A stretch of 64,000 nucleotides of DNA, taken from positions 1 through 64,000 of the forward strand of contig NZ_LOKW01000027.1 of the NCBI RefSeq assembly GCF_002211305.1, in the 5' to 3' direction. The stretch is from Rhizobium sp. R634 (GTDB taxonomy: Bacteria > Pseudomonadota > Alphaproteobacteria > Rhizobiales > Rhizobiaceae). This document shows, in pieces, positions 44,716 through 53,228 of this stretch; position 1 is the first letter of the stretch; every line of letters begins with the position of its first letter. The notes under the pieces are model-generated. The model was given only the letters and a program-made list of their open reading frames with translations, was not told the origin of the DNA and did no database searches. A program made the position numbers and the translations under genes.

Positions 44716-45759
44716 TCAAAAAGCCAGCAGACGCTCAGGAAGGATCGAGATCTGGATATTCTCGGCATCAGCGGGCAGACGCTCCAAGGCTCTCGCCTTA
44801 AGCGGCGCGTCGAGGCCGTCGACCTTCACCGTGATCTGCTCGAATTCGCCATGCAAAACACGATTCTCGATACGAGCGGGGATCCCCGAGGTGGAGGACA
44901 GCGCGATAGCATGCGGCCTGACATAAACGGTCACCGCGCTTGCCGGCGGACGATCGAGCGTATGGGCGAAGTTACCGATCGCGGTCTCGATCCATCCGCC
45001 ACGGTAAACGCCGGGAACTTTGCTGGACGCGCAAAAAAACTCTGCCGCATAGGCATTCGCTGGACGGTCGTGCAGATCATAGGCGGAGCCGGACTGGACG
45101 ATTTCACCTGCGCGCATCAGGACCACCTGGTCGCCGACGGAAAGTGCCTCCTGCGGATCATGCGTCACGATGATCACGGTCGTGCCAAGTGCCCGCAACA
45201 GGTTCAAGGTGTCGCTGCGTACCTTCCCGCGCAGACCCTGATCCAGATTGGAAAAGGGCTCGTCCATCAGAACGATGCTCGGCCGGGGCGCCAGAGCGCG
45301 GGCGAGTGCGACACGCTGCTGTTCGCCGCCGGAAAGGGTGTGCGGATAGCGATGAGCCAGATGTTCGATCCCGACCTTGCTGATCATCTCCTCTGCCCGC
45401 GCAGTTGCTTCACCCTTCGGATGTCGCTTGAGACCAAAGAGGATATTGTCCCGTACGGTCAGATGCGGAAAGAGCGCATAGTCCTGGAAGACGAAGCCGA
45501 CGCCACGCGCCTCCGGCTCGACAAAAGCGGCCGAACCTGCCACCTCGCGACCTTCGAGAAAGATGCGACCGGATTCCGGTACCTCGACACCGGCAATCAT
45601 GCGCAAGAGCGTAGACTTGCCGCAACCGGAATGGCCCACGAGCGAAACCGCATCTCCGCGCCGAATATGAAGAGAAAGATCGCGCACGGCTGGCGTGATG
45701 CCGAAGCGGCGGGTAACATTTTCCAGTCGTACTGCGATTTCGCTCATTTCAGCTTTCAT
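44716..45759 (-). CDS. fbpC: Iron(III)-type ABC transporter ATP-binding protein (FbpC family)
   Basis: The protein has about 347 residues. It shows Walker A GHSGCGKSTLLR, signature LSGGEQQRVALARAL, Walker B SIVLMDEPFSNLDQGLR and VTHDPQEALSVGD. A C-terminal TOBE domain contains VYVRPHAIAL. FbpC-type ATPases power ferric import. It is the first gene of the operon. Starts at 45759 or 45747 are both plausible. The upstream region holds no recognisable Irr, RirA or Fur box. Confidence 0.9.
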   Translation of the reverse strand: MKAEMSEIAVRLENVTRRFGITPAVRDLSLHIRRGDAVSLVGHSGCGKSTLLRMIAGVEVPESGRIFLEGREVAGSAAFVEPEARGVGFVFQDYALFPHLTVRDNILFGLKRHPKGEATARAEEMISKVGIEHLAHRYPHTLSGGEQQRVALARALAPRPSIVLMDEPFSNLDQGLRGKVRSDTLNLLRALGTTVIIVTHDPQEALSVGDQVVLMRAGEIVQSGSAYDLHDRPANAYAAEFFCASSKVPGVYRGGWIETAIGNFAHTLDRPPASAVTVYVRPHAIALSSTSGIPARIENRVLHGEFEQITVKVDGLDAPLKARALERLPADAENIQISILPERLLAF

Positions 45760-46003
45760 GCTCGCCAGCGGTTCCAGTGCAAGTCCTGGAACACTCCTAG
45801 AACACACCGAGGCGAATGGGGACAAGCGCAATCTGTCCCCTCAGGACGCCAATCTGCGGTCACGTTCACCCTTGAGGGCGTGGGCGCGATCAACTGTACC
45901 GATCTCGATATTGTCCCGGGCATTTGCAGAAGGCCAGGCATTGTCCCTTTGGTCAGGTCATGACATCCTCCGGAAGTTGCAGCCAAAACATAGGCTCTGA
46001 AGC

Positions 46004-46579
46004 ATGCGCGACTATGTGAAAAGCAAAGACTTTCACCGCCATATGCGGTCGCTGCTGGCCTCGCGATTTCAGGAATTGGGCTGGGAATCGCAAGCAACCG
46101 GCAAATGCAGCTTTGTCCTTGGCAGAAGGGTTTTCTGGTTACAAATATCCCAATATTCGAACAGCGTGACCGGCGCCAAATTTACCATCAACATGACCGA
46201 GGGCGCCGGGGCCGCCAGCGACACACGCATCTTGCGTCAGCTCGACGACTCGGATCGAGCCGCCGGCAAAGCTTTGGAAGAACTCATCATCTCGCGTCTT
46301 CCCCGGCCGGATCCCGATCCGGACGTTGAAGTCGTCGGTGACCACGGTGAAACCGTCCTGGTCAAACTCGGTGACCTGGCGAAGGCAAATCCGAGACAAT
46401 GGGATGGCCCCGCCGACGTCTGGCTGCCTTACTTCAGCAGATCCGATCTCGACGATTGGGCCGCCTTTCTTCTGCCTCGCCTCGACCGGCTGGTCGCGCC
46501 TTCGTCGCCCGAAGCCACCGATCCATCCCTGTGGGCTCAGCGGCTTCGCCGGTTCACCGGCTTATTTCGCTCGAAGTGA
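46004..46579 (+). CDS. Hypothetical protein, DUF4304-like
   Basis: A 191-residue soluble protein. The pattern FHRHMRSLLASRFQELGWESQATGKCSFVL followed by VFWLQISQYSNSVTGAKFTINMTEG resembles DUF4304 proteins, a small family of unknown role often encoded near mobile or toxin-type genes. No signal peptide or membrane segment. It stands alone, divergent from the iron transporter. The family call is tentative. Confidence 0.7.
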   Translation: MRDYVKSKDFHRHMRSLLASRFQELGWESQATGKCSFVLGRRVFWLQISQYSNSVTGAKFTINMTEGAGAASDTRILRQLDDSDRAAGKALEELIISRLPRPDPDPDVEVVGDHGETVLVKLGDLAKANPRQWDGPADVWLPYFSRSDLDDWAAFLLPRLDRLVAPSSPEATDPSLWAQRLRRFTGLFRSK

Positions 46580-46684
46580 ACCTTCGCCGACCTGATCAAC
46601 ATCAGGCACCTTGAGAAGACCCTTTGCCGATCTCGTACCCGCTGACGTCGGCACCTTCCATCATGCAGGAACGAGAACTCTTGG

Positions 46685-47503
46685 TCACCCACCCACCACA
46701 GGCTTCAGATCGACCAACGCCTTGATCGGCAGATGATCCGAGGCAATGCGCGCCAGCGGCGTATCATGGGCCTCGACGGTCGAGATAATCCCCTTGCGGT
46801 TGGCGATGATGCGGTCGAGGGCGAGCAGCGGCAAGCCGGCGGGAAAGCTTGGCACGGCGGGCGGCAACTCTCCGAAGGCGGATTGGAAGGTGTTGAGCGA
46901 GGAGCGGTCGCCGAGCCGCCATTCGTTGAGGTCGCCGAGCAGGATGGTCGGCATCTCGTGCCTGTCCTTGATGAGCTCGACCAGCGTATGAGCCTGCTGG
47001 GCTCTGTTATGGCGCAGCAGGCCGAAATGGGCGGCGATGATGCGCAGCACCCCGCCCTGCTCCAGCTCGATCTCGGCGACGAGGGCGCCGCGCGGCTCCA
47101 GCCCCGGCAGCTTGACCTGGTGCACGTCGTGCACCAGCCCCTTCTTGAAGAGCACGACATTGCCGTGCCAGCCATGTGCCTTGGCCATGCCGGCAACCGG
47201 CACCGGGATCAGCCCCGTCTCGCGCTCCAGCCGGCCGAGATCGAGAATACCCGTGCGTTCGCCGAAACGCGTGTCGGCCTCCTGCAGCGCGATCACGTCC
47301 GCGCCGATTTCATGGATCACCCGGCTGGTGCGCTCCGGATCGAAACGCCGGTCAGTGCCGACGCATTTGTGCACGTTGTAGGACGCGATCAGCGTTCCCG
47401 CGCTGCGCGGCCTTGCCTCCGTATAGGCCGGATCGAGCCGCTTTTTCCTGTTCCTGATCGAGGCGAGAATGCTGGCGGGAAGATTGTCTTTTCTGGCGTG
47501 CAT
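46685..47503 (-). CDS. Endonuclease/exonuclease/phosphatase (EEP) family protein
   Basis: The 272-residue EEP-fold protein has LIASYNVHKCVG (first metal-binding Asn), DVIALQEADTRFG (catalytic Glu), ILLGDLNEWRLGD and a C-terminal SDHLPI (general-base His). The family covers nucleases and phospholipid phosphatases. It is followed upstream by a cardiolipin synthase on the same strand, a pairing that points to phospholipid turnover more than DNA cleavage, though this is inference. The ATG at 47503 is preferred over an upstream GTG. Confidence 0.85.
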   Translation of the reverse strand: MHARKDNLPASILASIRNRKKRLDPAYTEARPRSAGTLIASYNVHKCVGTDRRFDPERTSRVIHEIGADVIALQEADTRFGERTGILDLGRLERETGLIPVPVAGMAKAHGWHGNVVLFKKGLVHDVHQVKLPGLEPRGALVAEIELEQGGVLRIIAAHFGLLRHNRAQQAHTLVELIKDRHEMPTILLGDLNEWRLGDRSSLNTFQSAFGELPPAVPSFPAGLPLLALDRIIANRKGIISTVEAHDTPLARIASDHLPIKALVDLKPVVGG

Positions 47504-47598
47504 CGGACGGCGCACTTGTTCCGTTGATCAAAAAGCTTCTTGCGGGGAGTATAGGCAAGGCGGCGGAACTTGCCATGTCCCATCGCAGAAAAATCCGC

Positions 47599-49062
47599 TC
47601 AGAGATAGGGCGAGCCCAGCCACAGCACCTTCTCCAAGAGCCGCACCGGAAAGGGTCGCGCGCGCAAGCCCTCGAGCGTCACCGGTGTCGCCGATTTCAG
47701 GGTTTCCTCGATATGCTCGTCGATCTCGGCGACGAAGCCTTCGTTCAGCACTTCGAGGTCGACCTCGAAATTCAGCCTCAGCGAACGCGGGTCGAGATTG
47801 GAGGAGCCGACATAGGCCCAGGTGCCATCGATCGTCAGCAGCTTCGAATGGCTGAAGCTGCCGGTCGAGCGCCAGATGCGGCAGTAATTCTTGAGGATCT
47901 GGTCGAACTGCGCCGTCATCGCCCGGTCGACCAGCAGCAGGTTGTTGACCGCTGGCACGACGATATCGACTTCGACGCCGCGCCGTGCCGCCGTCACCAG
48001 GGCGCTGATGAGTTCGCGGTCCGGCAGGAAATAGGGCGACATGATGCGGATCGACTGGCGCGCCACGGAAAAGGCGCCCATCAGCATCTTATGGTTGGTT
48101 TCCAGGCTGCGGTCGGGCCCCGAGGCGACGACGCGCATCAGGATGGGATCGCCGGGGCTGCGCTGCGGCGGTTCGATGCGCCAGGCCTCGTCGTTCAACA
48201 GCTCGTCGGTGGTGAAGCGCCAGTCTTCGGCGGCAAGATCGAAGAGATCGGCGACGACAGGACCGGTAACGCTGAAATGCGTGTCATGGGCGAAGCTCTC
48301 TCCTATCGCCTCTTCACTGAACCCGGCCCTGATGTTCATCCCGCCTGTCAGCGCAATGCGTCCGTCGACGATCAGGATCTTGCGGTGGGTGCGAAGATTG
48401 GCATAGGGCAGCCTCAAGCCCATGATGACATTGCCGTTGAAGACGGCGACGGTGACGCCGCCTTCCTTGAGATGGCCGAGAATGCTCGGCACCGAATACC
48501 GCGCGCCGACCGCATCGATCAGCACCCGAACCTCCACGCCGCGTTTGACCGCCGCGATCAGCGCATCGGCGATGCGAAGGCCGATGACATCGCGGTCGAA
48601 AATATAGGTTTCGAGCAGGATGCTGCGCTGCGCCTCGTCGATGGCTGATTTCATCGCCGCATAGGCTTCGTCGCCCGTCTCCAGCACATCGATCGTGTTG
48701 CCTGATGTCAGCGGATTGCGCGTCACCCGGTCGCCGAGCGTCTGCAGCGCTGCAAAGCGGCGGCCGAACTGGCTGATCACCGTCTCGGCCTCGGCGTCGA
48801 AGGTTTCCAGTTCATCGATCTCGGCTGCGCGCAGCAGCGCGTCGCGGCGAATGCTTAGCGATTTCCGGCGAATGCGGTTGATGCCGGCGATCGCATAGAG
48901 CACCGCGCCGATGATCGGGGAAAGGATGATGACGCCGACCCAGCCGATCGCGGCGCGCACCTCTTCCTTGGTCATGGCGGCATGGATCGCCGCCGCGGCC
49001 CCCATGGCGATCGAGACGACAAAGAGGATATGCGGCCAGTAGGTCGACAGGAGATAGAACAT
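47599..49062 (-). CDS. cls: Cardiolipin synthase (phospholipase D superfamily)
   Basis: The protein of about 487 residues has two N-terminal membrane helices (WPHILFVVSIAMG and AIGWVGVIILSPIIGAVLY). Two HKD motifs follow, in RTHRKILIVDG and FSHSKLLTIDG, each followed by a G-G/S-x-N motif. It condenses two phosphatidylglycerols into cardiolipin at the inner membrane. The ATG at 49062 was preferred to an upstream TTG. Length and motifs are typical for bacterial Cls. Confidence 0.92.
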   Translation of the reverse strand: MFYLLSTYWPHILFVVSIAMGAAAAIHAAMTKEEVRAAIGWVGVIILSPIIGAVLYAIAGINRIRRKSLSIRRDALLRAAEIDELETFDAEAETVISQFGRRFAALQTLGDRVTRNPLTSGNTIDVLETGDEAYAAMKSAIDEAQRSILLETYIFDRDVIGLRIADALIAAVKRGVEVRVLIDAVGARYSVPSILGHLKEGGVTVAVFNGNVIMGLRLPYANLRTHRKILIVDGRIALTGGMNIRAGFSEEAIGESFAHDTHFSVTGPVVADLFDLAAEDWRFTTDELLNDEAWRIEPPQRSPGDPILMRVVASGPDRSLETNHKMLMGAFSVARQSIRIMSPYFLPDRELISALVTAARRGVEVDIVVPAVNNLLLVDRAMTAQFDQILKNYCRIWRSTGSFSHSKLLTIDGTWAYVGSSNLDPRSLRLNFEVDLEVLNEGFVAEIDEHIEETLKSATPVTLEGLRARPFPVRLLEKVLWLGSPYL

Positions 49063-49172
49063 CGCCGGCAAATATAGCTGGGAAACGGCCGCGTTCAATC
49101 ACGCCGCCCTTCTCCCATGACGCGAAATTTTTCGCCGTGATCATTTTGCCGGCCGCAGCGCGTTCGATGGCG

Positions 49173-49197
49173 GGAACAATCGCGGCGCGGATCGATT
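49173..49197 (+). promoter_or_regulatory. Weak EcfG-like promoter of udgX
   Basis: GGAAC at 49173-49177, a 16-base spacer, then GATT (consensus CGTT), 26 bases before the udgX start. The -35 and spacing are right, but two -10 bases deviate. Confidence 0.4.
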
Positions 49198-49222
49198 GAC
49201 CCCGAAGAGATGAGGATCGCCC

Positions 49223-49864
49223 ATGAACATCGCAGCCAATGTCGGTCCCGCCTTGGCGCTCGACGTCGCGGATGCGGAAAGCATAGCCGAACTCCGGCGC
49301 CAGGCCGAAGGCTGTACCCGTTGCGATCTCTACAAAAACGCCACGCAGATCGTCTTTGGCGAAGGCCCCGGGAAGGCCGAGATCGTCCTTGTCGGCGAGC
49401 AGCCGGGCGACCAGGAAGACCTGGCCGGCAGGCCTTTCGTCGGCCCCGCCGGACGGCTGCTCGATCATTGCCTCGAAGAGGCCGGTCTCGATCGCCAGCG
49501 CTGCTACGTCACCAATGCGGTCAAGCACTTCAAGTTCACGCCGCGCGGCAAGCGGCGGCTGCACGCAAAGCCGAATGCCGGCGAAATCAGGCGTTGCGCC
49601 TGGTGGCTCGGCGCCGAGCTCAACATCCTGCGGCCGAAACTCGTCGTGGCGCTCGGCGCGACCGCGCTTTACGCCCTGCTCGGACCGAAGGCGAAGCTGA
49701 CGCCGGAACGCGGGCATATCCTGTATCCCGCGAACCATCCGCCCGTTCTCGTCACCATCCACCCCTCCTACCTCCTGCGCATCCGCGACGAGGCGGACCG
49801 GCACCGGCAGCGCCGGGATTTCGTCTCAGATCTGCACAAGGCGGCGGAGTTTCGGCAGCAATGA
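49223..49864 (+). CDS. udgX: Uracil-DNA glycosylase UdgX (covalent uracil-binding type)
   Basis: The 213-residue family-4-like protein has an N-terminal CxxC (Cys-31, Cys-34) of the expected iron-sulfur cluster and motif A GEQPGDQEDLAGRPFVGPAG. The UdgX-specific R-loop is present: GKRRLHAKPN with His-114, equivalent to the histidine that attaches covalently to the sugar after uracil removal. A C-terminal HPSYLLR completes it. The known motif is KRRIH; here it reads KRRLH. UdgX excises uracil yet stays bonded to DNA and is thought to protect against uracil-induced damage. It is monocistronic. Confidence 0.9.
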   Translation: MNIAANVGPALALDVADAESIAELRRQAEGCTRCDLYKNATQIVFGEGPGKAEIVLVGEQPGDQEDLAGRPFVGPAGRLLDHCLEEAGLDRQRCYVTNAVKHFKFTPRGKRRLHAKPNAGEIRRCAWWLGAELNILRPKLVVALGATALYALLGPKAKLTPERGHILYPANHPPVLVTIHPSYLLRIRDEADRHRQRRDFVSDLHKAAEFRQQ

Positions 49865-49948
49865 ACGCCGATTCATAACCCTGATATGCTGCAACGCGAA
49901 ATATTTGCGGTTGCAGCGTGATTTCACTTGAATCGGTCCCGCTCCTCT

Positions 49949-49973
49949 GGAACCATCTAACCAGTATCGCGTT
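49949..49973 (+). promoter_or_regulatory. EcfG promoter of the DUF2934 gene
   Basis: GGAAC, exactly 16 bases, CGTT: a full consensus match, 34 bases before the ATG at 50007. Confidence 0.78.
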
Positions 49974-50006
49974 CGAACGACGGCATCATGTGACTGGAGA
50001 TCAGCG

Positions 50007-50264
50007 ATGGCAGAAACTCGGGAAGAGTGGATCAAAAAACGTGCATACGCCCTCTGGGAAGAAGAGGGTTATCCGACAGGGCGAGATTCAATCCATTGGG
50101 AACAGGCACGCCAGGAGCGCGAAGCGCTCGATGGGTCTACCGCGGCTTCCGACGGCAAGGCAGCCAAGCCCAGGGCAAAACGCACCGTGACCGGCACCAA
50201 GACGACGAACGGCGTTGTTACGCCGGCGCCAAAACGGACTGCGAGCCGCAAGACGGCATCCTGA
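50007..50264 (+). CDS. DUF2934 protein with basic alanine/threonine-rich tail
   Basis: The 85-residue protein has the DUF2934 core EEWIKKRAYALWEEEGYPTGRDSIHWEQA (residues 5-35). A Lys/Arg/Thr/Ala-rich tail (AKRTVTGTKT, KRTASRKT) resembles nucleoid-associated tails. DUF2934 proteins are frequent in rhizobia and lack a known function. It has its own EcfG-like promoter and a terminator hairpin, so it is a monocistronic stress-type gene. Confidence 0.88.
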   Translation: MAETREEWIKKRAYALWEEEGYPTGRDSIHWEQARQEREALDGSTAASDGKAAKPRAKRTVTGTKTTNGVVTPAPKRTASRKTAS

Positions 50265-50293
50265 GACCGGAATACCAAGCCACATCAACAAAA

Positions 50294-50316
50294 AAGGGCG
50301 TCGCGGCGGCGCCCTT
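50294..50316 (+). terminator. Probable terminator of the DUF2934 gene
   Basis: AAGGGCGTCG pairs with CGGCGCCCTT (one G-U) around CGG, 30 bases after the stop. A CCCTTTTG tract follows. Confidence 0.55.
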
Positions 50317-50456
50317 CGATCCCTTTTGTCATATGTCTGAATTAGTTGCGCTTTATTAAATTTGTGGGGTTGGCTTCTACACGGGGGTAAACAGAGGCCG
50401 GATGACGCTGCAAGTTCTGACGCTTCCAAAAAAATTGAGCCTGCACCCCTACCCTT

Positions 50457-50481
50457 GGAACAAGAACAGGCAATGTCTGTT
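50457..50481 (+). promoter_or_regulatory. Candidate EcfG promoter of small membrane-protein genes
   Basis: GGAAC, 16 bases, TGTT. One base off consensus. It lies 25 bases before the ATG at 50506 and would exclude an alternative in-frame ATG at 50473. Confidence 0.55.
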
Positions 50482-50505
50482 TATGGGCAAACAGGGGAAG
50501 CTGCC

Positions 50506-50583
50506 ATGAATGATGCTCGTATCGACATCCTTTCCGTCCCGCGCTTCTCCATCGGCGCCCGCGTTTTCACCGCGGTCATGTGA
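50506..50583 (+). CDS. 25-residue peptide, possible leader
   Basis: MNDARIDILSVPRFSIGARV followed by FTAVM. A good purine-rich site (AGGGGAAG) lies before the ATG. It ends 3 bases before the next small gene, a spacing that suggests translational coupling. No domain is recognisable and it could be chance. Confidence 0.35.
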   Translation: MNDARIDILSVPRFSIGARVFTAVM

Positions 50584-50586
50584 GGA

Positions 50587-50766
50587 ATGGAGATGTCGCT
50601 CCTCCTCATCGCCGCGCTGCTTTATTTCGGTCTCGCACTCGGCTTCATCCTGGTCGTCGACAATCTTGTCGGATTTATCTTCCGCGACCCGCGCGCGCCG
50701 ATACAACCGCCGCTGTTCAATATTGCCCGCGCTTTTGCTGCATCGCAAAAGCTCTATCGGAAGTAA
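50587..50766 (+). CDS. 59-residue single-pass membrane protein
   Basis: The sequence starts MEMSLLLIAALLYFGLALGF and continues ILVVDNLVGFIF, one long hydrophobic segment (residues 4-32). A polar tail RDPRAPIQPPLFNIARAFAASQKLYRK follows. A GAGGA site precedes the ATG. Behind an EcfG-like promoter it fits the class of small stress-induced membrane proteins. No family is recognised. Confidence 0.55.
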   Translation: MEMSLLLIAALLYFGLALGFILVVDNLVGFIFRDPRAPIQPPLFNIARAFAASQKLYRK

Positions 50767-50918
50767 GAGCTTAAGGCGGCGTCTCCAGACCGATTAAACT
50801 GTTGAACGCCTTGAGTTAAGGATATTTCCACCCCGCCCTTTCCCTCTCTCTGCAAGCCTCTATGTTGACGGCTTTTGTTCCGAATTTCCTGCCCCCTGCG
50901 TCCGACAGCCATGGGGCC

Positions 50919-50943
50919 GGAACTTTTGGAAGACGTGCCGGTT
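50919..50943 (+). promoter_or_regulatory. Candidate EcfG promoter of the KGG-DUF3175-GST operon
   Basis: GGAAC, 16 bases, GGTT (one base off), 31 bases before the ATG at 50974. The same GGTT variant occurs before ku. Confidence 0.6.
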
Positions 50944-50973
50944 CGACTCTTTTACCCGCAAGAGGAGGCGAAG

Positions 50974-51288
50974 ATGCCGAGAGGTGACAAGTCCGACTAC
51001 ACGGACAAGCAGAAACGCAAGGCCGAGCACATCGAAGAGAGCTACGAGGACCGCGGCGTTTCCGAGAAGGAGGCCGAACGGCGCGCCTGGGCGACCGTCA
51101 ATAAGGAAAGCGGCGGCGGCAACAAATCCGGCTCCGGCCGCGGCGAGAAGGACACCCATGAATCCTCCAGGAAGGGTGGCCGCGCCGGCGGCGCTGCATC
51201 CGCCGCCCGCTCGAAGGAGGAGAAGTCGGCCTCCGCGAAGAAGGCAGCCGCGACCCGCAAGCGCAACGAGCACCACAGCCACCATTAA
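50974..51288 (+). CDS. Small hydrophilic KGG-like stress protein (often called plasmid stabilization protein)
   Basis: The 104-residue protein has the conserved start MPRGDKSDYTDKQKRKAEHI and then ERRAWATVNKESGGGNKSGSGRG. It is highly charged and glycine-rich, without hydrophobic segments, and probably disordered. Homologues are common in rhizobia; the plasmid-stability label is historical, and a desiccation or stress role is more likely here. It is the first gene of a three-gene operon with a strong GAGGAGG site. Confidence 0.82.
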   Translation: MPRGDKSDYTDKQKRKAEHIEESYEDRGVSEKEAERRAWATVNKESGGGNKSGSGRGEKDTHESSRKGGRAGGAASAARSKEEKSASAKKAAATRKRNEHHSHH

Positions 51289-51316
51289 CGAGGGAGATCC
51301 GGCAAAGGATTCAGCC

Positions 51317-51607
51317 ATGGCCAAATCGAAGAAGAAATGGTCGCAGGACGTTACCGAAAACAGCGACGCGATGGATCTGAAGGAAGGTGTTTTCAAATCG
51401 GACGATCCGAAAAAGATCGCCCGTTCCGTCAAGCACTCCGCCGAGGAGAGCCATCGCCGCAAATCGAGCCCCTTCCGCGCCGCCATGTCGATGCTGACAT
51501 TCTACATCAACCGCGCGGGGGAGCAGTTGACGAAAAAGCGCCGGGACACTCTTGAAAAAGCCAAGGACGAATTGCGAAAAGATTTTGGTCGGAAACCGAA
51601 AGGTTAG
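51317..51607 (+). CDS. DUF3175 protein
   Basis: The 96-residue basic protein has the DUF3175 pattern KKWSQDVTENSDAMDLKEGVFKSDDPKKIARSVKHSAEESHRRKSSPFRAAMSMLTFYINRAG. No known function. It lies 28 bases after the KGG-like gene and 7 bases before the GST gene, so it is co-transcribed. DUF3175 recurrently neighbours stress genes in rhizobia. Confidence 0.88.
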   Translation: MAKSKKKWSQDVTENSDAMDLKEGVFKSDDPKKIARSVKHSAEESHRRKSSPFRAAMSMLTFYINRAGEQLTKKRRDTLEKAKDELRKDFGRKPKG

Positions 51608-51614
51608 GGCGTAG

Positions 51615-52340
51615 ATGGCATATGAGCTTTATTACTGGGACGGCATCCAGGGCCGTGGGGAATTCGTTCGCCTTGCGCTGGAGGAAGCCGGCGCCGACTA
51701 CATCGACGTCGTCCGCGATCAGAGGCGCGGCACAGGCGCCATGGTCGAGATCATGGAAAGCGACAGCAAGCCGCATATCCCCTTTGCGCCGCCCTTCCTC
51801 AAGGACGGCGACCTTATCATCCCGCATGTCGCCAACATCCTGTTTTATCTCGGCCCGAAGCTTGGTCTTGCGCCGGAGGATGAAGGCCTTCGCCACGTCG
51901 CCAACGGTCTGCAGCTGACCATCACCGATTTCGTCGCCGAAGCACACGACACGCACCACCCGATCGATCTGTCGCTTTATTACGAAGACCAGAAGCCGGA
52001 GGCGAAAGCCCGCTCCGCTGCCTTCATCCGCGACCGCATTCCGAAATTCCTTGGCTATTTCGAGCGCGTGCTGCAGCAGAACCCGAAAGGTTCGAACCAT
52101 ATGGTCGGCGGCGCGCTGACCTATGTCGATCTTTCGCTCTTTCAGGTGATCGCGGGTCTGCGCTATGCCTTTCCGAAAGCCATGGCAAAACGCGAAGCGG
52201 AGTATCCCGGGCTCGTTGCCCTCCATGATGCGGTAGCGCAGCGTCCGAACATCGCCCGCTATCTCGCCTCCCCTCGCCGCCTCGCCTTCAACGAACAAGG
52301 GATCTTTCGGCATTACCCCGAACTCGACAGCGCGGAATGA
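51615..52340 (+). CDS. Glutathione S-transferase
   Basis: The 241-residue protein has a thioredoxin-like N-terminal domain beginning MAYELYYWDGIQGRGEFVRLALEEAG, typical for GSTs of the alpha/pi/sigma-like type (Tyr-7 or nearby as catalytic residue). An all-helical C-terminal domain contains LTYVDLSLFQVIAGL, the N-capping region. It may conjugate electrophiles or reduce peroxides. As the third gene of the EcfG-type operon it fits an oxidative-stress role. It is convergent with the LigD-polymerase gene, 9 bases apart. Confidence 0.88.
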   Translation: MAYELYYWDGIQGRGEFVRLALEEAGADYIDVVRDQRRGTGAMVEIMESDSKPHIPFAPPFLKDGDLIIPHVANILFYLGPKLGLAPEDEGLRHVANGLQLTITDFVAEAHDTHHPIDLSLYYEDQKPEAKARSAAFIRDRIPKFLGYFERVLQQNPKGSNHMVGGALTYVDLSLFQVIAGLRYAFPKAMAKREAEYPGLVALHDAVAQRPNIARYLASPRRLAFNEQGIFRHYPELDSAE

Positions 52341-52349
52341 GGTGAAGCC

Positions 52350-53228
52350 TCATTCGAGCGGCACGGCCGCCTCGAAGAAATCGCCCCAGGGGTCCTTCGG
52401 CCGCGTCTCCAATCGCTGCGGCACGTTGGCGAGCGTGAAAGCGGCCGGACCGCTCACATCGCTCAACTCCTCCCAATCGAGCGGCATCGAGACTGGTGCC
52501 CCGGGCCGCGCCCGCGTCGAATAGGCAGCGACGGCGGTGTTGCCGCGGCCGTTGCGGAGATAATCGATATAGATATGCCCGCCGCGTTTTGCTTTGGTGG
52601 CGGTCGCCAGATATTTGTCCGGCGCGTCGGCCGACATGCTCTCGGCAAGCGAATGGGCGAAATCCTTCACCTCGCTCCAGCCGGCCTTCGGCGCAAGCGG
52701 CGCCACCACATGCAGGCCCTTGCCGCCTGACGTCTTGACGAAAGCTGCGAGGCCGCGAGTTTCCAGTCGCGCCTTCACTTCGAGCGCCGCAGATATCACC
52801 GCGTTCCAGGCGACGTCCTCGCCGGGGTCGAGGTCCATGGTGATCATGTCCGGCTGTTCCCAATTGCCTGTTGTCGTACCCCAGGGATGGATTTCGAGCA
52901 CGGCCGATTGCACCAGCGCCACAAGGCCATCGAAATCGCCAATGCGCAGCAGCTTTTCGCCGTCGGCATCCTGCGGATCGGCGATCTCCTCGATATGCGG
53001 GTTCATGCCCTTCCACGCATGTTTCTGAAAAAATCGCTGATGACCCTTTATCCCGTCCGGCAGGCGCAGCAGCGCCAGGGGCCGATTGACGACATAGGGC
53101 GCCATGAAGCGCCAGGCCGCTGCGTAATAATCCGCCAGCCCCTGCTTGGTCACGCCCTCGTCCGGCCAATAAAGCCGGTCGGGATGGGTCAGCGATACAT
53201 CTGATCTAGGCGAATTGCTCGGGCTCAT
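52350..53228 (-). CDS. LigD polymerase domain-only protein (NHEJ primase-polymerase)
   Basis: The 292-residue protein is a stand-alone POL (primase-like) module: LTHPDRLYWPDEGVTKQGLADYY at the start, RLPDGIKGHQRFFQKHAW, LEIHPWG, catalytic aspartates in ITMDLDPGEDVAW, KTSGGKGLHVVAPL and IYIDYLRNGRGNTAVAAYS. It lacks ligase and phosphoesterase domains. Such enzymes add ribonucleotides to fill gaps during end joining. Its gene overlaps the topoisomerase IB gene by 4 bases and lies in the glgX operon. Confidence 0.93.
   Translation of the reverse strand: MSPSNSPRSDVSLTHPDRLYWPDEGVTKQGLADYYAAAWRFMAPYVVNRPLALLRLPDGIKGHQRFFQKHAWKGMNPHIEEIADPQDADGEKLLRIGDFDGLVALVQSAVLEIHPWGTTTGNWEQPDMITMDLDPGEDVAWNAVISAALEVKARLETRGLAAFVKTSGGKGLHVVAPLAPKAGWSEVKDFAHSLAESMSADAPDKYLATATKAKRGGHIYIDYLRNGRGNTAVAAYSTRARPGAPVSMPLDWEELSDVSGPAAFTLANVPQRLETRPKDPWGDFFEAAVPLE

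Noticed and set aside
45770..45810. Direct repeat GGAACAC/TAGAACAC upstream of fbpC as an iron-responsive box
   Set aside because: It does not match Irr, RirA or Fur consensus, and the spacing is not that of a known operator.
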